Positions 27,444 to 35,449 of a stretch of 64,000 nt of DNA are shown here, piece after piece. Origin of the DNA: Korobacter sp963703075 (GTDB lineage: Bacteria > Acidobacteriota > Terriglobia > Terriglobales > Acidobacteriaceae); the NCBI GenBank assembly GCA_963703075.1, contig OY969786.1:806001-870000 (forward strand), written 5' to 3'. Both the position numbers and the translations under genes were made by a program. Every line of letters begins with the position of its first letter. The stretch's first letter is position 1. The notes under the pieces are model-generated. The model worked only from the letters and a program-made list of their open reading frames with translations, was not told where the DNA came from and ran no database searches.

Positions 27444-27452
27444 TGTTACCAT
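27444..27452 (+). promoter_or_regulatory. Extended -10 element before kdsD
   Basis: TG-T-TACCAT at 27444-27452, with the start codon at 27470. The leader would be about 10 nt. The same TGT-TAxxAT arrangement occurs before tRNA-Phe and proS. No -35 is obvious. Confidence 0.4.
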
Positions 27453-27469
27453 CCTGTGTGCAACCCACC

Positions 27470-28456
27470 ATGTCCAAGACCGGCGAAAATGTAGTCCGTA
27501 TCGAAGCAGAGGCCCTGCGCGAATTGGCCGAGCGGATCAGCGGACCGATGGGGCAGGACTTCCAGCGGGCGGTTGACCTGCTCGACTGCTGCGCGGGACG
27601 CGTGGTGGTGAGCGGCATGGGGAAGAGCGGACTAATCGGGCGCAAGATCGCGGCGACTTTCAGTTCGACAGGGACGCCGGCGCTGTTCCTGCATCCGGCC
27701 GAGGCAATGCACGGCGACCTGGGAATGATTGCGCGAGGCGACGTTGTGATCGCGTTGTCGGCGAGCGGCGAGACCGAGGAGATCCTCAACCTGCTGGCGA
27801 CGATCAAACGCTTAGGCGTGCCGCTGATCTCGGTCACCTGCGATTCGCTATACGTGGATGGAGCGAAGCGCTCAACGCTGGCGCAGGCGGCGGACGTGGC
27901 CCTGGATTGTTCGATCGCGCAGGAAGCGTGCACCCTGGGGCTGGCGCCGACAGCGTCGACGACCGCGATGCTGGCGCTCGGCGACGCACTGGCCATGGCG
28001 CTGGCGGAGAAGCGCGGATTCCAGGAAGAGGATTTCGCCAACCTGCATCCCGGCGGAAAGCTTGGCAAGCGGCTCACCAAGGTTGGTGCGTTGATGCACT
28101 CGGGCGAAGCGGTGCCGCGGGTGACGGCCGAAACGAAGATGCCGGACGTGATCTATGAAATGTCGCGCAAGAAGCTTGGAGTGACGACGGTGGTGCAAGG
28201 CGACAAGTTGCTGGGCATCATCAGCGATGGCGATTTGCGGCGCTTGCTGGAGAAGCGCGGTAAGGATGCGCTGGACCTCACGGCGGGCGAATGCATGACA
28301 GCCAACCCGCGTTCGATCCTCCCCGAGGCCTACGCGACGGCGGCACTCGATCTGATGGAGCAGCGAAAGATTACCTCGGTAGCGGTGGTCGACGCTGCCG
28401 GGACCCTGCAGGGAATCGTGCATCTGCATGACCTGTGGGGAACCGAGATGATGTAG
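27470..28456 (+). CDS. kdsD: Arabinose-5-phosphate isomerase (KdsD/GutQ)
   Basis: Interconverts ribulose 5-phosphate and arabinose 5-phosphate, the first step of Kdo synthesis for lipopolysaccharide. It has 328 residues: a SIS sugar-isomerase domain (VVVSGMGKSGLIGRKIAATF, SASGETEEILNLL, HPGGKLGKRL) followed by two CBS domains (from about residue 205 to the end). The ATG at 27470 fits the family start better than the upstream frame start at 27443. The rest of the Kdo pathway is not here. A short VOC gene follows after 21 bp. Confidence 0.93.
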   Translation: MSKTGENVVRIEAEALRELAERISGPMGQDFQRAVDLLDCCAGRVVVSGMGKSGLIGRKIAATFSSTGTPALFLHPAEAMHGDLGMIARGDVVIALSASGETEEILNLLATIKRLGVPLISVTCDSLYVDGAKRSTLAQAADVALDCSIAQEACTLGLAPTASTTAMLALGDALAMALAEKRGFQEEDFANLHPGGKLGKRLTKVGALMHSGEAVPRVTAETKMPDVIYEMSRKKLGVTTVVQGDKLLGIISDGDLRRLLEKRGKDALDLTAGECMTANPRSILPEAYATAALDLMEQRKITSVAVVDAAGTLQGIVHLHDLWGTEMM

Positions 28457-28477
28457 AGACGCGACAGGAGAATTCGT

Positions 28478-28855
28478 ATGCGGGTGACGGGATTTGGTGG
28501 GTTGTTCTTTAAGTCGGCGGACCCGGAGAAGCTCTACCAGTGGTATGAGAAGCATCTCGGGATTAAGCGCACGGAATACGGGGTGATGTTCAAGTGGGCC
28601 GATGATCCCCAGGCCGCCGAAGGATTCACCGTGTGGTCGATCTTTCCGGAGACGACCAAGTATTTCGATCCCGGCAAAGGAACGTTCATGATGAACCTTC
28701 GTGTCGAAGGGCTCAAGGAACTGCTCGCGAAGTTGCGGAGCGAAGGCGCGTCAGTAGACGAGAAATATGAAGAGACCGAGTACGGCAATTTCGGCTGGGT
28801 TATGGATCCGGACGGTAACAGGATCGAGCTGTGGGAAGCACCTGCAAAAGCGTAG
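28478..28855 (+). CDS. VOC (glyoxalase/bleomycin-resistance fold) protein
   Basis: A protein of 125 residues with two beta-alpha-beta-beta-beta halves: VTGFGGLFFKSADPEKLYQW and, in the second half, FGWVMDPDGNRIELWEAP, the standard glyoxalase-fold end with the metal-ligand Glu. The first half lacks an obvious His ligand, so metal binding is uncertain. GGAG lies about 10 nt upstream of the ATG. It is followed after 9 bp by a small gene with its own Shine-Dalgarno, suggesting a two-gene unit that may continue from kdsD. Confidence 0.85.
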   Translation: MRVTGFGGLFFKSADPEKLYQWYEKHLGIKRTEYGVMFKWADDPQAAEGFTVWSIFPETTKYFDPGKGTFMMNLRVEGLKELLAKLRSEGASVDEKYEETEYGNFGWVMDPDGNRIELWEAPAKA

Positions 28856-28864
28856 GAGTTGACG

Positions 28865-29071
28865 ATGTATCACTACAATCCTGAGACCGCCCTGGAAGAG
28901 TTGACCGAGGAAGCCACCCTGCCGAACCCGGTGCACATGCGCGACATGATGTTGCGTGCACACCTGGACGCCGATCATTCGCTAGAGTTGAATCGCGCAT
29001 TCGTCGAGTACCAAAAGCACTTCGGCGAAGCACAGAAGCTGGCAAAGCAGTTATTACAGGGATTGCGATAG
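28865..29071 (+). CDS. Small helical protein of unknown function
   Basis: A 68-residue acidic protein, MYHYNPETALEELTEEA at the start and then amphipathic helices (HMRDMMLRAHLDADHSLELN, AQKLAKQLLQGL). GGAG lies 6 nt before the ATG at 28865, overlapping the end of the VOC gene. No membrane segment, cysteine cluster or known motif is visible, and the family is not recognised. Its tight spacing to the VOC gene suggests co-expression. Confidence 0.7.
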   Translation: MYHYNPETALEELTEEATLPNPVHMRDMMLRAHLDADHSLELNRAFVEYQKHFGEAQKLAKQLLQGLR

Positions 29072-29117
29072 CGTCTGCGCCCGGGCCTCGAGTGCATGAA
29101 AAGCTGGGGTCACGCCC

Positions 29118-29693
29118 ATGAAAAAGGATGATCGGCAGCCGAAAGCGCTTGCCTCAAAACATCGCGAAGAGTTCCTCAATATTTTGAAGAGCCGCTTTGA
29201 GACGCACATGAGCCGTCATGTGGGTGTAGCGTGGCCGAAGGTACAAGCAAAGCTCGAGGCGGATGCGGGAAAACTCTGGTCGCTGTTTGAAATGGAGAGA
29301 ACCGGCGGCGAACCGGATGTGATCGGTTCTGATGAAAGCTCAGGACAATATCTCTTCTGCGATTGCTGCAACGAAAGCCCAAAAGACCGTAGAAGCCTCT
29401 GCTACGACCAGGAGGCGCTCGCGTCCAGAAAAGAAAATAAGCCAGCGGGCAGCGCAATTGGCATGGCGGCCGACATGGGCGTGGAACTCCTCACCGAAGA
29501 ACAATACCGAGAGCTGCAGACGCTGGGGGCGTTCGATATCAAGACCTCCAGTTGGGTGAAGACTCCTGCCGCGATTCGCGCTTTGGGCGGCGCTCTTTTT
29601 TGCGATCGTCGCTATGACACGGTTTTCGTTTATCACAACGGAGCGGAATCGTACTACGCTGCCCGAGGGTTCCGCGGAATGCTGAAAGTCTGA
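29118..29693 (+). CDS. DUF4256 family protein
   Basis: A cytoplasmic protein of 191 residues that I recognise as DUF4256: LASKHREEFLNILKSRFETH at the N-terminus, FCDCCNESPKDRRSLCYDQEA in the middle with a Cys-x-Cys-Cys group, and MGVELLTEEQYRELQTLGAF with KTPAAIRALGGALFCDRRYD toward the end. The biochemical function is unknown. The ATG is at 29118. It converges with the alkyltransferase-like gene after a 19-bp gap. Confidence 0.82.
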   Translation: MKKDDRQPKALASKHREEFLNILKSRFETHMSRHVGVAWPKVQAKLEADAGKLWSLFEMERTGGEPDVIGSDESSGQYLFCDCCNESPKDRRSLCYDQEALASRKENKPAGSAIGMAADMGVELLTEEQYRELQTLGAFDIKTSSWVKTPAAIRALGGALFCDRRYDTVFVYHNGAESYYAARGFRGMLKV

Positions 29694-29712
29694 CGGCTGC
29701 CGTAGCTCCTGG

Positions 29713-30111
29713 TCAACTTTTCTTGCGGGATCGTCGAGTTGAGCCGAGAGCAGGCTGGGGGGAGCGCGGTTTGCTGCGGGCGCTCTTCTTGCTGGGCTTC
29801 TTCTTAAAGAATGAGTGATGGTGAGCTTTCATGTCGACGCGCAGCCCGATAAGGCGGACGCCTTCGGTCTGCAGGCGCATGCGTTGTTCGAAGCCTTGTT
29901 CGCCGGGGAGGAGGATTTTTCCGCCCGCTCCGACGACGCGCTGCCACGGGACCGCCGATCCTGAACCGTGGAGCGCCCACGCGACCTGGCGCGCGTAGCC
30001 TGGATATCCCGCGGCATAGGCGACGTCGCCATAGGTAGCCACCTTGCCGCGCGGAATGCGGCGGATTTGTGCGAGAACACGTTTGAAGAGATTGGCGTTC
30101 AGGGGAGGCAT
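29713..30111 (-). CDS. Alkyltransferase-like protein (ATL), Trp replacing the MGMT active-site Cys
   Basis: A DNA-lesion recognition protein of 132 residues, homologous to the C-terminal domain of O6-methylguanine methyltransferase. At the active site the sequence is VPWQRVV, so W56 replaces the methyl-accepting Cys of PCHR. This marks it as an ATL protein, which binds alkylated guanine, flips it and hands it to nucleotide excision repair. The arginine finger region YARQVAWALHGSG is conserved. The last about 40 residues are an unusual Lys/Arg/Ser-rich tail (FKKKPSKKSARSK) not found in short ATLs, possibly for nonspecific DNA binding. Convergent with DUF4256. Confidence 0.9.
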   Translation of the reverse strand: MPPLNANLFKRVLAQIRRIPRGKVATYGDVAYAAGYPGYARQVAWALHGSGSAVPWQRVVGAGGKILLPGEQGFEQRMRLQTEGVRLIGLRVDMKAHHHSFFKKKPSKKSARSKPRSPQPALGSTRRSRKKS

Positions 30112-30157
30112 CCGGACAGATTGCCATGTGGGAGGGTTGTTTCGTCAAGCGGAGAGG

Positions 30158-30202
30158 ACAGCAGGTCCCGACTTCGCGCCACGCGCTCCTCTGGATGACA
30201 AG
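30158..30202. repeat. Dispersed about 40-bp repeat, copy C
   Basis: It starts with ACAGCAGGTCCC and ends with CTCCTCTGGATGACAAG, very close to copy B at 12216-12256. It lies in the divergent gap between the ATL gene and proS, about 70 bp upstream of the proS -10 element. Confidence 0.7.
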
Positions 30203-30270
30203 AAAAAGTTATGGTCATGCCAGTTGAAATGTGGGCTGACGGAGGCAGACAAGTCTGAGGAGCTCACGCT

Positions 30271-30279
30271 TGTTACAAT
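30271..30279 (+). promoter_or_regulatory. Extended -10 promoter of proS
   Basis: TG-T-TACAAT at 30271-30279 forms an extended -10. Transcription would begin near 30286, giving a 50-nt leader. No recognisable -35 or T-box leader was found. Confidence 0.5.
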
Positions 30280-30338
30280 GAAGGATTCCGACCGCATAGC
30301 AGAAGTCAATTGAGAAGGCGGGCCGGACTTTCATCCCT

Positions 30339-32102
30339 ATGCATCGTTGGTCCCAGCTGTTTATTCCTACATTGCGCGAGGCTCCGGCCGACGCGGAAGT
30401 CGCCAGCCATAAATTCCTGATACGCGCGGGATACATCCGCCAGCTTGCTGCCGGGATTTATTCCTACCTGTTCCTGGGCAACCGGACGGTCCAGAAGATC
30501 ACCCGTATCGTGCGCGAAGAGATGGACAAGATCGGGCAGGAATTCTTTCTGCCGGCGCTGCATCCGCGGGAGATTTGGGAAGCCAGCGGCCGCTGGGAGC
30601 TCATGGGCGACAACATGTTTCGCCTGAAGGACCGCAAGGGCGCCGATCTTTGCCTGGGCATGACCCACGAAGAGATCATGACCGAAATTGCGCGCAAGGA
30701 ACTGCGCAGCTACAAGCAGTTGCCGCAGATCTGGTACCAGATCCAGACCAAGTTTCGTGACGAGCCGCGGCCCAAGGCGGGACTGCTGCGCGTCCGCCAG
30801 TTCACGATGAAGGATTCCTACTCGTTCGACATCGATGCGGCAGGGCTGGACGTGAGCTACCAGAAGCATCATGACGCCTACTGCCGGATCTTCGATCGCT
30901 GCGGGCTGAAGTATGTGGTGGTGGATGCGGATTCCGGCGCGATGGGCGGTTCGGGTTCGCAGGAGTTCATGGTTTATACGGACGCGGGCGAAGACTTGGT
31001 CGCTAGTTGCTCGAACTGCGGTTATGCGGCGAATACGGAGAAGGCGACATCGCGGCTGGAAGCAATCGAAGAGCTCGGGGCGTCGGGCGACGGAAAGCCG
31101 GAGCTGGTACATACGCCGGGCATGAAGACGATCGAACAGGTGGCCGCGTACCTGGGGGTGTCGCCCAAGAACAAGATCAAGACCCTGGCTTACATGATGT
31201 CGGCGCCCGCGGGAGTGAAGAACGGCAAGGAGCAGGCGCTGGTCGTGTTAATGCGTGGCGACCACATGCTGCATGAGACGAAGCTGGCGGCGGCGATCAA
31301 GGGACGCGAAGTGCGTCCGATGCGCGAGGAGGAAATCCAACAACTGTTCAACTCCCCGGCAGGCTATCTCGGGCCGCTCAATGTGGAGTGGGCGAAGAGC
31401 CAGGAGGAAGAGAAGCCGATCCTGCTGGTGGACGAGGCGTTGGTCGGACGCAAGAACCTGATCGGCGGCGCGAACAAAGAGGAGTATCACGTCAAGAACC
31501 TGACCCCGGGAGAGACGTTTCAATACACAGCGACCGCGGACCTGCGAACGGTGAGCGAGGGCGAAGGCTGCCCGAATTGCGGAAGTCCGTTGAAAGTTGG
31601 CAGGGCGGTCGAGATCGGGCACATCTTCAAGCTCGGCTACAAATACACGAAGTCGATGGGCTCGCGCGTGCTCGACAGGGACGGTAAGGAGGTCATGCCG
31701 ACCATGGGCTGCTATGGAATTGGCCTTGAGCGCATCCTGACCGCCTCGATTGAGCAGTCCTATGACGAGAACGGATTCTGGCTGCCGCCGCAGATCGCGC
31801 CCTTCGAAGTGGTGGTAACGCCGACCAACGTCCGCGACCAGGCGCTGGCCAAGGGTGCAGAGGAGGTTGCAGCCAAGCTGGAGGCGGCGGGCTACGACGC
31901 GCTGTTGGATGACCGCGACGAACGGCCCGGGGTGAAGTTTAAGGACGCCGATCTAGTGGGAATACCTGTGAGAGTGAACGTAGGTAAGAAGTTTGCTGAG
32001 GGGATACTTGAGGTGATTCACCGCTCGACACGCGAGTCTCTCGATGCTACGATGCCCGAAATCGTTGAAAAGATAGCAACTTTGGTCACTCCACAAGGGT
32101 GA
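30339..32102 (+). CDS. proS: Prolyl-tRNA synthetase, bacterial type
   Basis: A class II synthetase of 587 residues that charges tRNA-Pro. Motif 2 region (FRDEPRPKAGLLRVRQFTMKD, residues 140-160) and the proline-specific YSFD follow the N-terminal core. The insertion (editing/YbaK-like) domain occupies about residues 225-400, as usual for bacterial ProRS. Motif 3 (GCYGIGLERI) and the anticodon domain (VVVTPTNV, then DDRDERPGVKFKDADLVGIP) complete it. It is preceded by its own promoter and followed after 36 bp by a small membrane protein gene. Confidence 0.97.
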   Translation: MHRWSQLFIPTLREAPADAEVASHKFLIRAGYIRQLAAGIYSYLFLGNRTVQKITRIVREEMDKIGQEFFLPALHPREIWEASGRWELMGDNMFRLKDRKGADLCLGMTHEEIMTEIARKELRSYKQLPQIWYQIQTKFRDEPRPKAGLLRVRQFTMKDSYSFDIDAAGLDVSYQKHHDAYCRIFDRCGLKYVVVDADSGAMGGSGSQEFMVYTDAGEDLVASCSNCGYAANTEKATSRLEAIEELGASGDGKPELVHTPGMKTIEQVAAYLGVSPKNKIKTLAYMMSAPAGVKNGKEQALVVLMRGDHMLHETKLAAAIKGREVRPMREEEIQQLFNSPAGYLGPLNVEWAKSQEEEKPILLVDEALVGRKNLIGGANKEEYHVKNLTPGETFQYTATADLRTVSEGEGCPNCGSPLKVGRAVEIGHIFKLGYKYTKSMGSRVLDRDGKEVMPTMGCYGIGLERILTASIEQSYDENGFWLPPQIAPFEVVVTPTNVRDQALAKGAEEVAAKLEAAGYDALLDDRDERPGVKFKDADLVGIPVRVNVGKKFAEGILEVIHRSTRESLDATMPEIVEKIATLVTPQG

Positions 32103-32138
32103 CTTGGCAGCGATGTTTGGGGAATCGGAGCATCTTTT

Positions 32139-32483
32139 ATGGGACGTTTGAAGGCATTACTGGTTTTTGTGCTGTTCGTTGCATTCGCCTACGCTGCGTG
32201 GCTCTTCTTCCCGCCATACTTCAATAATTACCAGTTTCAAGACGACCTGAACACGGAAGTCCGATTCATGCAGAATGGCGGCAAGAGCGACGACGAGATC
32301 AAAGCGTCGATTATTAAGAAAGCGATGGATGAAGGATTCCTGCTAACGCCGCAGCAGATCAAAATCACACGCTTCAATAAGACGATTACGGTGGAAGTGG
32401 ATTACGCGGTGCACGTCGATTTTCCAGGGTTCCCGACGGACCTGCAGTTCCACCCGGTTGCGACCAACACGTTGGCTTTGTAG
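32139..32483 (+). CDS. Small membrane-anchored protein (DUF4845-like)
   Basis: A protein of 114 residues with one N-terminal membrane segment (ALLVFVLFVAFAYAAWLFFP) and an extracytoplasmic part reading YFNNYQFQDDLNTEVRFMQN, DDEIKASIIKKAMDEGFLLT, and VDYAVHVDFPGFPTDLQFHP. The layout (pilin-like anchor, short helix, then a beta strand pair) resembles DUF4845. The role is unknown. It follows proS by 36 bp and ends at a strong terminator, so it probably shares the proS transcript. Confidence 0.75.
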   Translation: MGRLKALLVFVLFVAFAYAAWLFFPPYFNNYQFQDDLNTEVRFMQNGGKSDDEIKASIIKKAMDEGFLLTPQQIKITRFNKTITVEVDYAVHVDFPGFPTDLQFHPVATNTLAL

Positions 32484-32507
32484 CTTCAAGATTTGTCAGG
32501 ATTGGCA

Positions 32508-32534
32508 GGGTCCCCGGGTGGGGACCCTATTTGC
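32508..32534 (+). terminator. Intrinsic terminator after the proS unit
   Basis: GGGTCCCC (32508-32515) and GGGGACCC (32520-32527) form a perfect 8-bp stem with a GGGT loop, followed by TATTTGCTTT. It lies 25 bp beyond the stop codon of the DUF4845-like gene. Confidence 0.85.
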
Positions 32535-32703
32535 TTTACAATGAAGACTGCTCTAGTCGAAGGCGTATGCCGCCCGCTCGGTTTCGATACACGAATGAGC
32601 AACTCGGCGGGGATGCGCGAATTGTTTGCCGTTTGCGCGCGTCGGGATAACGGTTTTTCGCGGGGAGACGTCTGACTATAAGCGGCATCTCTGTTTAAGC
32701 ATT

Positions 32704-35373
32704 GTGGCTATCAAACTAAGAATTCCCAGCTTCTTTCGCAAGGTCACCTCCAAAGCAGGAGCGAAGTCTCGTCCGCAGACCAACGCGGTGGGATGGCGCC
32801 GTTACGAGCGGGAGATCCGCCTCGGAGTCGCTGGCTTCATCATCTTCTGCCTCTGTTTCTTTGCCGTCTTCACGTATTACTACGTGAAATACGAGCGGAT
32901 CGTCGATAAGCGGATGAGCGGGCAGATCTTCGCTCCGTCCGCGAAGATTTATGCGCGGCCCATGGAAGTCGACGTGGGGGACAAGGAATCGATCAGCGAA
33001 ATCGAAACTGACCTGCGTCACGCCGGGTACACGGAAGGTGGCGGCAAGGGAAGCGATTCGCAAGTCGGCCACTTCGAGTTGGGACGGGGCAACATCCAGA
33101 TCCATCCCGGCCCCCAGTCGTATCACAACTCGGATTCGGCAGTTATCTATGTAGCTGAAGGCAAGATCTCACGCATTGAAGGCGCCAACGGCGCCGATCT
33201 CTCTGCCTACGAGTTGGAGCCGCAGCTCGTGACTGCGCTCTTCCAGGGCGAAGACCGCTCCAAGCGCCAGATCGTCAAGTTCAACGACATCCCCAAGGTC
33301 ATGGTTGATGCGGTGCTCGCGATCGAGGACCGGAGATTTTTCCAGCACAACGGGGTGAACTATTACCGCCTGGCCGAAGCCGGGGTTGCGGATGTAGTGC
33401 ACCGTCGACGGGGCCAAGGTGGCTCGACGTTGACGATGCAGCTCTCGCGCGGATTCTTCCTGACGCCGGAAAAAACGGTAAAGCGCAAGCTGACCGAAAT
33501 GCTGATCGCGATTGAACTGGAGCAGCGCTTCAGCAAGCCGCAAATATTCGAGCTCTACGCCAACGAAGTGCCAATGGGGCAGCGGGGATCGTTCGCCATC
33601 AGCGGATTGGGCGAGGCGGCGCGCGCGTACTTCAATAAGGACATCAAGAGCCTGACATTGCCCGAGGCAGCACTGCTCGCGGGACTCATCCAGCGGCCCA
33701 GCTATCTCTCGCCCTATCGCCATCCGGAACGGGCACTCGACCGCCGAAACCTGGTGCTCGATTCGATGGTGGAAACCGGGGCGATTACGCGGGAAGACGC
33801 CGATCGCGCGAAAGCTACACCTTTAAAACTCGCAGCGCCGAACGTCGAGGCCAGCGACGCTCCGTATTTCGTCGATATGGTGAAGGATTTCCTGAGCTCG
33901 AAATACAGCGAGAACGAAGTCAACGAGCACCAGTATCGCGTTTATACGACCATCGACCCAGAACTGCAGAATGCGGCGGCGGATGCGGTGGAGAACGGGA
34001 TCAAGGGTGTGGACGAGCAGGTACTAAAACTGCGCACCCACAAAGTCGGCAAGGGAAAGAACGCGAAGACGGAAGTGAAGCCCGGTCCGGAGGCGCAGGT
34101 CGCGCTGGTCGCGATCGATCCGCATACCGGCGAGGTGCTGGCATTGGTGGGCGGCCGCAACTATGGAATGAGTCAGTTGAACCACGCGGTTGCTAAGCGT
34201 CCAACCGGTTCGATCTTCAAGCCGTTTGTGTATGCGACGGCGATGAACACCGCGATCACGGGCGATCCCGCGCAGGCGGTGACCCCCGCGTCGCTGGTCG
34301 ATGATTCTCCCACGACGTTCATGTACGGCGACCAGATTTACGAGCCGAGAAACTACAAAGAGGAATATCACGGGCAAGTCACGGCGCGTTATGCGCTCGC
34401 CATGTCGCTGAACAATGCGACGGTGAAATTGGCGGAGCAGGTGGGATACGAGAACGTAGCGAACCTGGCGAAGAGTGCTGGGATCGCAAGCGTCAAAGCC
34501 ACGCCGGCCATGGCACTGGGCGCCTACGACGCGACACCAGTCGATATGGCGGGCGCGTACACGGTTTTCGCCAACAACGGAACCCGCATTTCGCCGATGA
34601 TGGTGAAATCGGTGCGCAACGCCAAGGGAGACGTGGTCGATAACTTCCAGAACGAGTCGCATCCAGTGTTGGACCCGCGGGTTGCGGGGATCATGACCGA
34701 CATGATGCAGGGCGTCATTAACTTCGGGACCGCGTATCCGGTGCGCCAGCGTGGTTTCACGGCGCCGGCAGCGGGGAAGACCGGCACCTCGCATGATGCC
34801 TGGTTCGCGGGATACACAAGCAATCTGCTGTGCATCGTTTGGGTTGGTTACGACGATTACAGCGACATCAAGTTGTCTGGGGCATTGGCTGCCGCGCCTA
34901 TCTGGACAGACTTCATGAAGCGGGCCTCGAAACTGCGGCAATACTCCGATATGAAGCCCTTCGCCCAGCCATCGGGCGTGGTGCAGGTGGAGCTGGATAA
35001 GGTCACCAACCAACTGGCGACACCGTCGTGCCCAGAAACGTATACCGCGGAATTCGTTGCGGGCACCGAGCCAAAACAGACGTGCGACCAGGCGCTCGGC
35101 GATCGCCGCGGATTCTTCTCCAAGATATTTGGAAATGGGCAGCAGACAGTTCTGCCACCGCCTACCTCCAATGGTTCCGTAAACAACATGCCTCCGGCGC
35201 AGACCACCACGGCGACCCAGCAGCAACAGCAGGACCAGGAAAAGAAGAAGAAGGGTTTCTTCGGTAAGATCGCAGGCTTCTTCAAAAGCGATACCACCAA
35301 CGGCCAGCAGCAGACCCAGCCAAACCAGACCGATCAAACCAACCAGACCAACGGAAACGGCACGCCGCACTAA
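32704..35373 (+). CDS. Class A penicillin-binding protein (PBP1A/1B type)
   Basis: A bifunctional peptidoglycan synthase of 889 residues from GTG 32704. One membrane anchor (IIFCLCFFAVFTYYYV) precedes a UB2H-like linker. The GT51 transglycosylase domain follows (EDRRFFQHNGVNYYR with catalytic Glu near residue 208, then GGSTLTMQLSRG). The transpeptidase has SIFK (Ser near 503), SLNNAT and the AGKTGTSHD triad. The last about 90 residues are an odd Gln/Asn/Thr-rich tail interrupted by FFSKIFGNGQ and GFFGKIAGFFK segments. The start is uncertain because no Shine-Dalgarno is seen; a TTG at 32626 is also in frame. Confidence 0.93.
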   Translation: MAIKLRIPSFFRKVTSKAGAKSRPQTNAVGWRRYEREIRLGVAGFIIFCLCFFAVFTYYYVKYERIVDKRMSGQIFAPSAKIYARPMEVDVGDKESISEIETDLRHAGYTEGGGKGSDSQVGHFELGRGNIQIHPGPQSYHNSDSAVIYVAEGKISRIEGANGADLSAYELEPQLVTALFQGEDRSKRQIVKFNDIPKVMVDAVLAIEDRRFFQHNGVNYYRLAEAGVADVVHRRRGQGGSTLTMQLSRGFFLTPEKTVKRKLTEMLIAIELEQRFSKPQIFELYANEVPMGQRGSFAISGLGEAARAYFNKDIKSLTLPEAALLAGLIQRPSYLSPYRHPERALDRRNLVLDSMVETGAITREDADRAKATPLKLAAPNVEASDAPYFVDMVKDFLSSKYSENEVNEHQYRVYTTIDPELQNAAADAVENGIKGVDEQVLKLRTHKVGKGKNAKTEVKPGPEAQVALVAIDPHTGEVLALVGGRNYGMSQLNHAVAKRPTGSIFKPFVYATAMNTAITGDPAQAVTPASLVDDSPTTFMYGDQIYEPRNYKEEYHGQVTARYALAMSLNNATVKLAEQVGYENVANLAKSAGIASVKATPAMALGAYDATPVDMAGAYTVFANNGTRISPMMVKSVRNAKGDVVDNFQNESHPVLDPRVAGIMTDMMQGVINFGTAYPVRQRGFTAPAAGKTGTSHDAWFAGYTSNLLCIVWVGYDDYSDIKLSGALAAAPIWTDFMKRASKLRQYSDMKPFAQPSGVVQVELDKVTNQLATPSCPETYTAEFVAGTEPKQTCDQALGDRRGFFSKIFGNGQQTVLPPPTSNGSVNNMPPAQTTTATQQQQQDQEKKKKGFFGKIAGFFKSDTTNGQQQTQPNQTDQTNQTNGNGTPH

Positions 35374-35398
35374 CTGCCACACCTACCCGGTTGTGCAA

Positions 35399-35426
35399 TT
35401 GACTCCCACTCAGGCCGTCGTAAAAT
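35399..35426 (+). promoter_or_regulatory. Sigma-70 promoter of the DUF418 gene
   Basis: TTGACT (35399-35404), a 16-bp spacer and TAAAAT (35421-35426). Transcription would begin near 35433, 17 nt before the ATG at 35450. Confidence 0.6.
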
Positions 35427-35449
35427 GGCGGGCAATTGTGGGGTGACGC

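Noticed and set aside
32493..32675. A 60-codon frame between the DUF4845-like gene and the PBP gene
   Set aside because: It runs through the terminator hairpin, has no Shine-Dalgarno and no domain character.
34024..35382. Antisense frame of 452 codons inside the PBP gene, with a hydrophobic N-terminus
   Set aside because: The apparent membrane segment is the reverse reading of the Gln/Asn-rich tail of the PBP; the remainder is Arg/His-rich shadow sequence.
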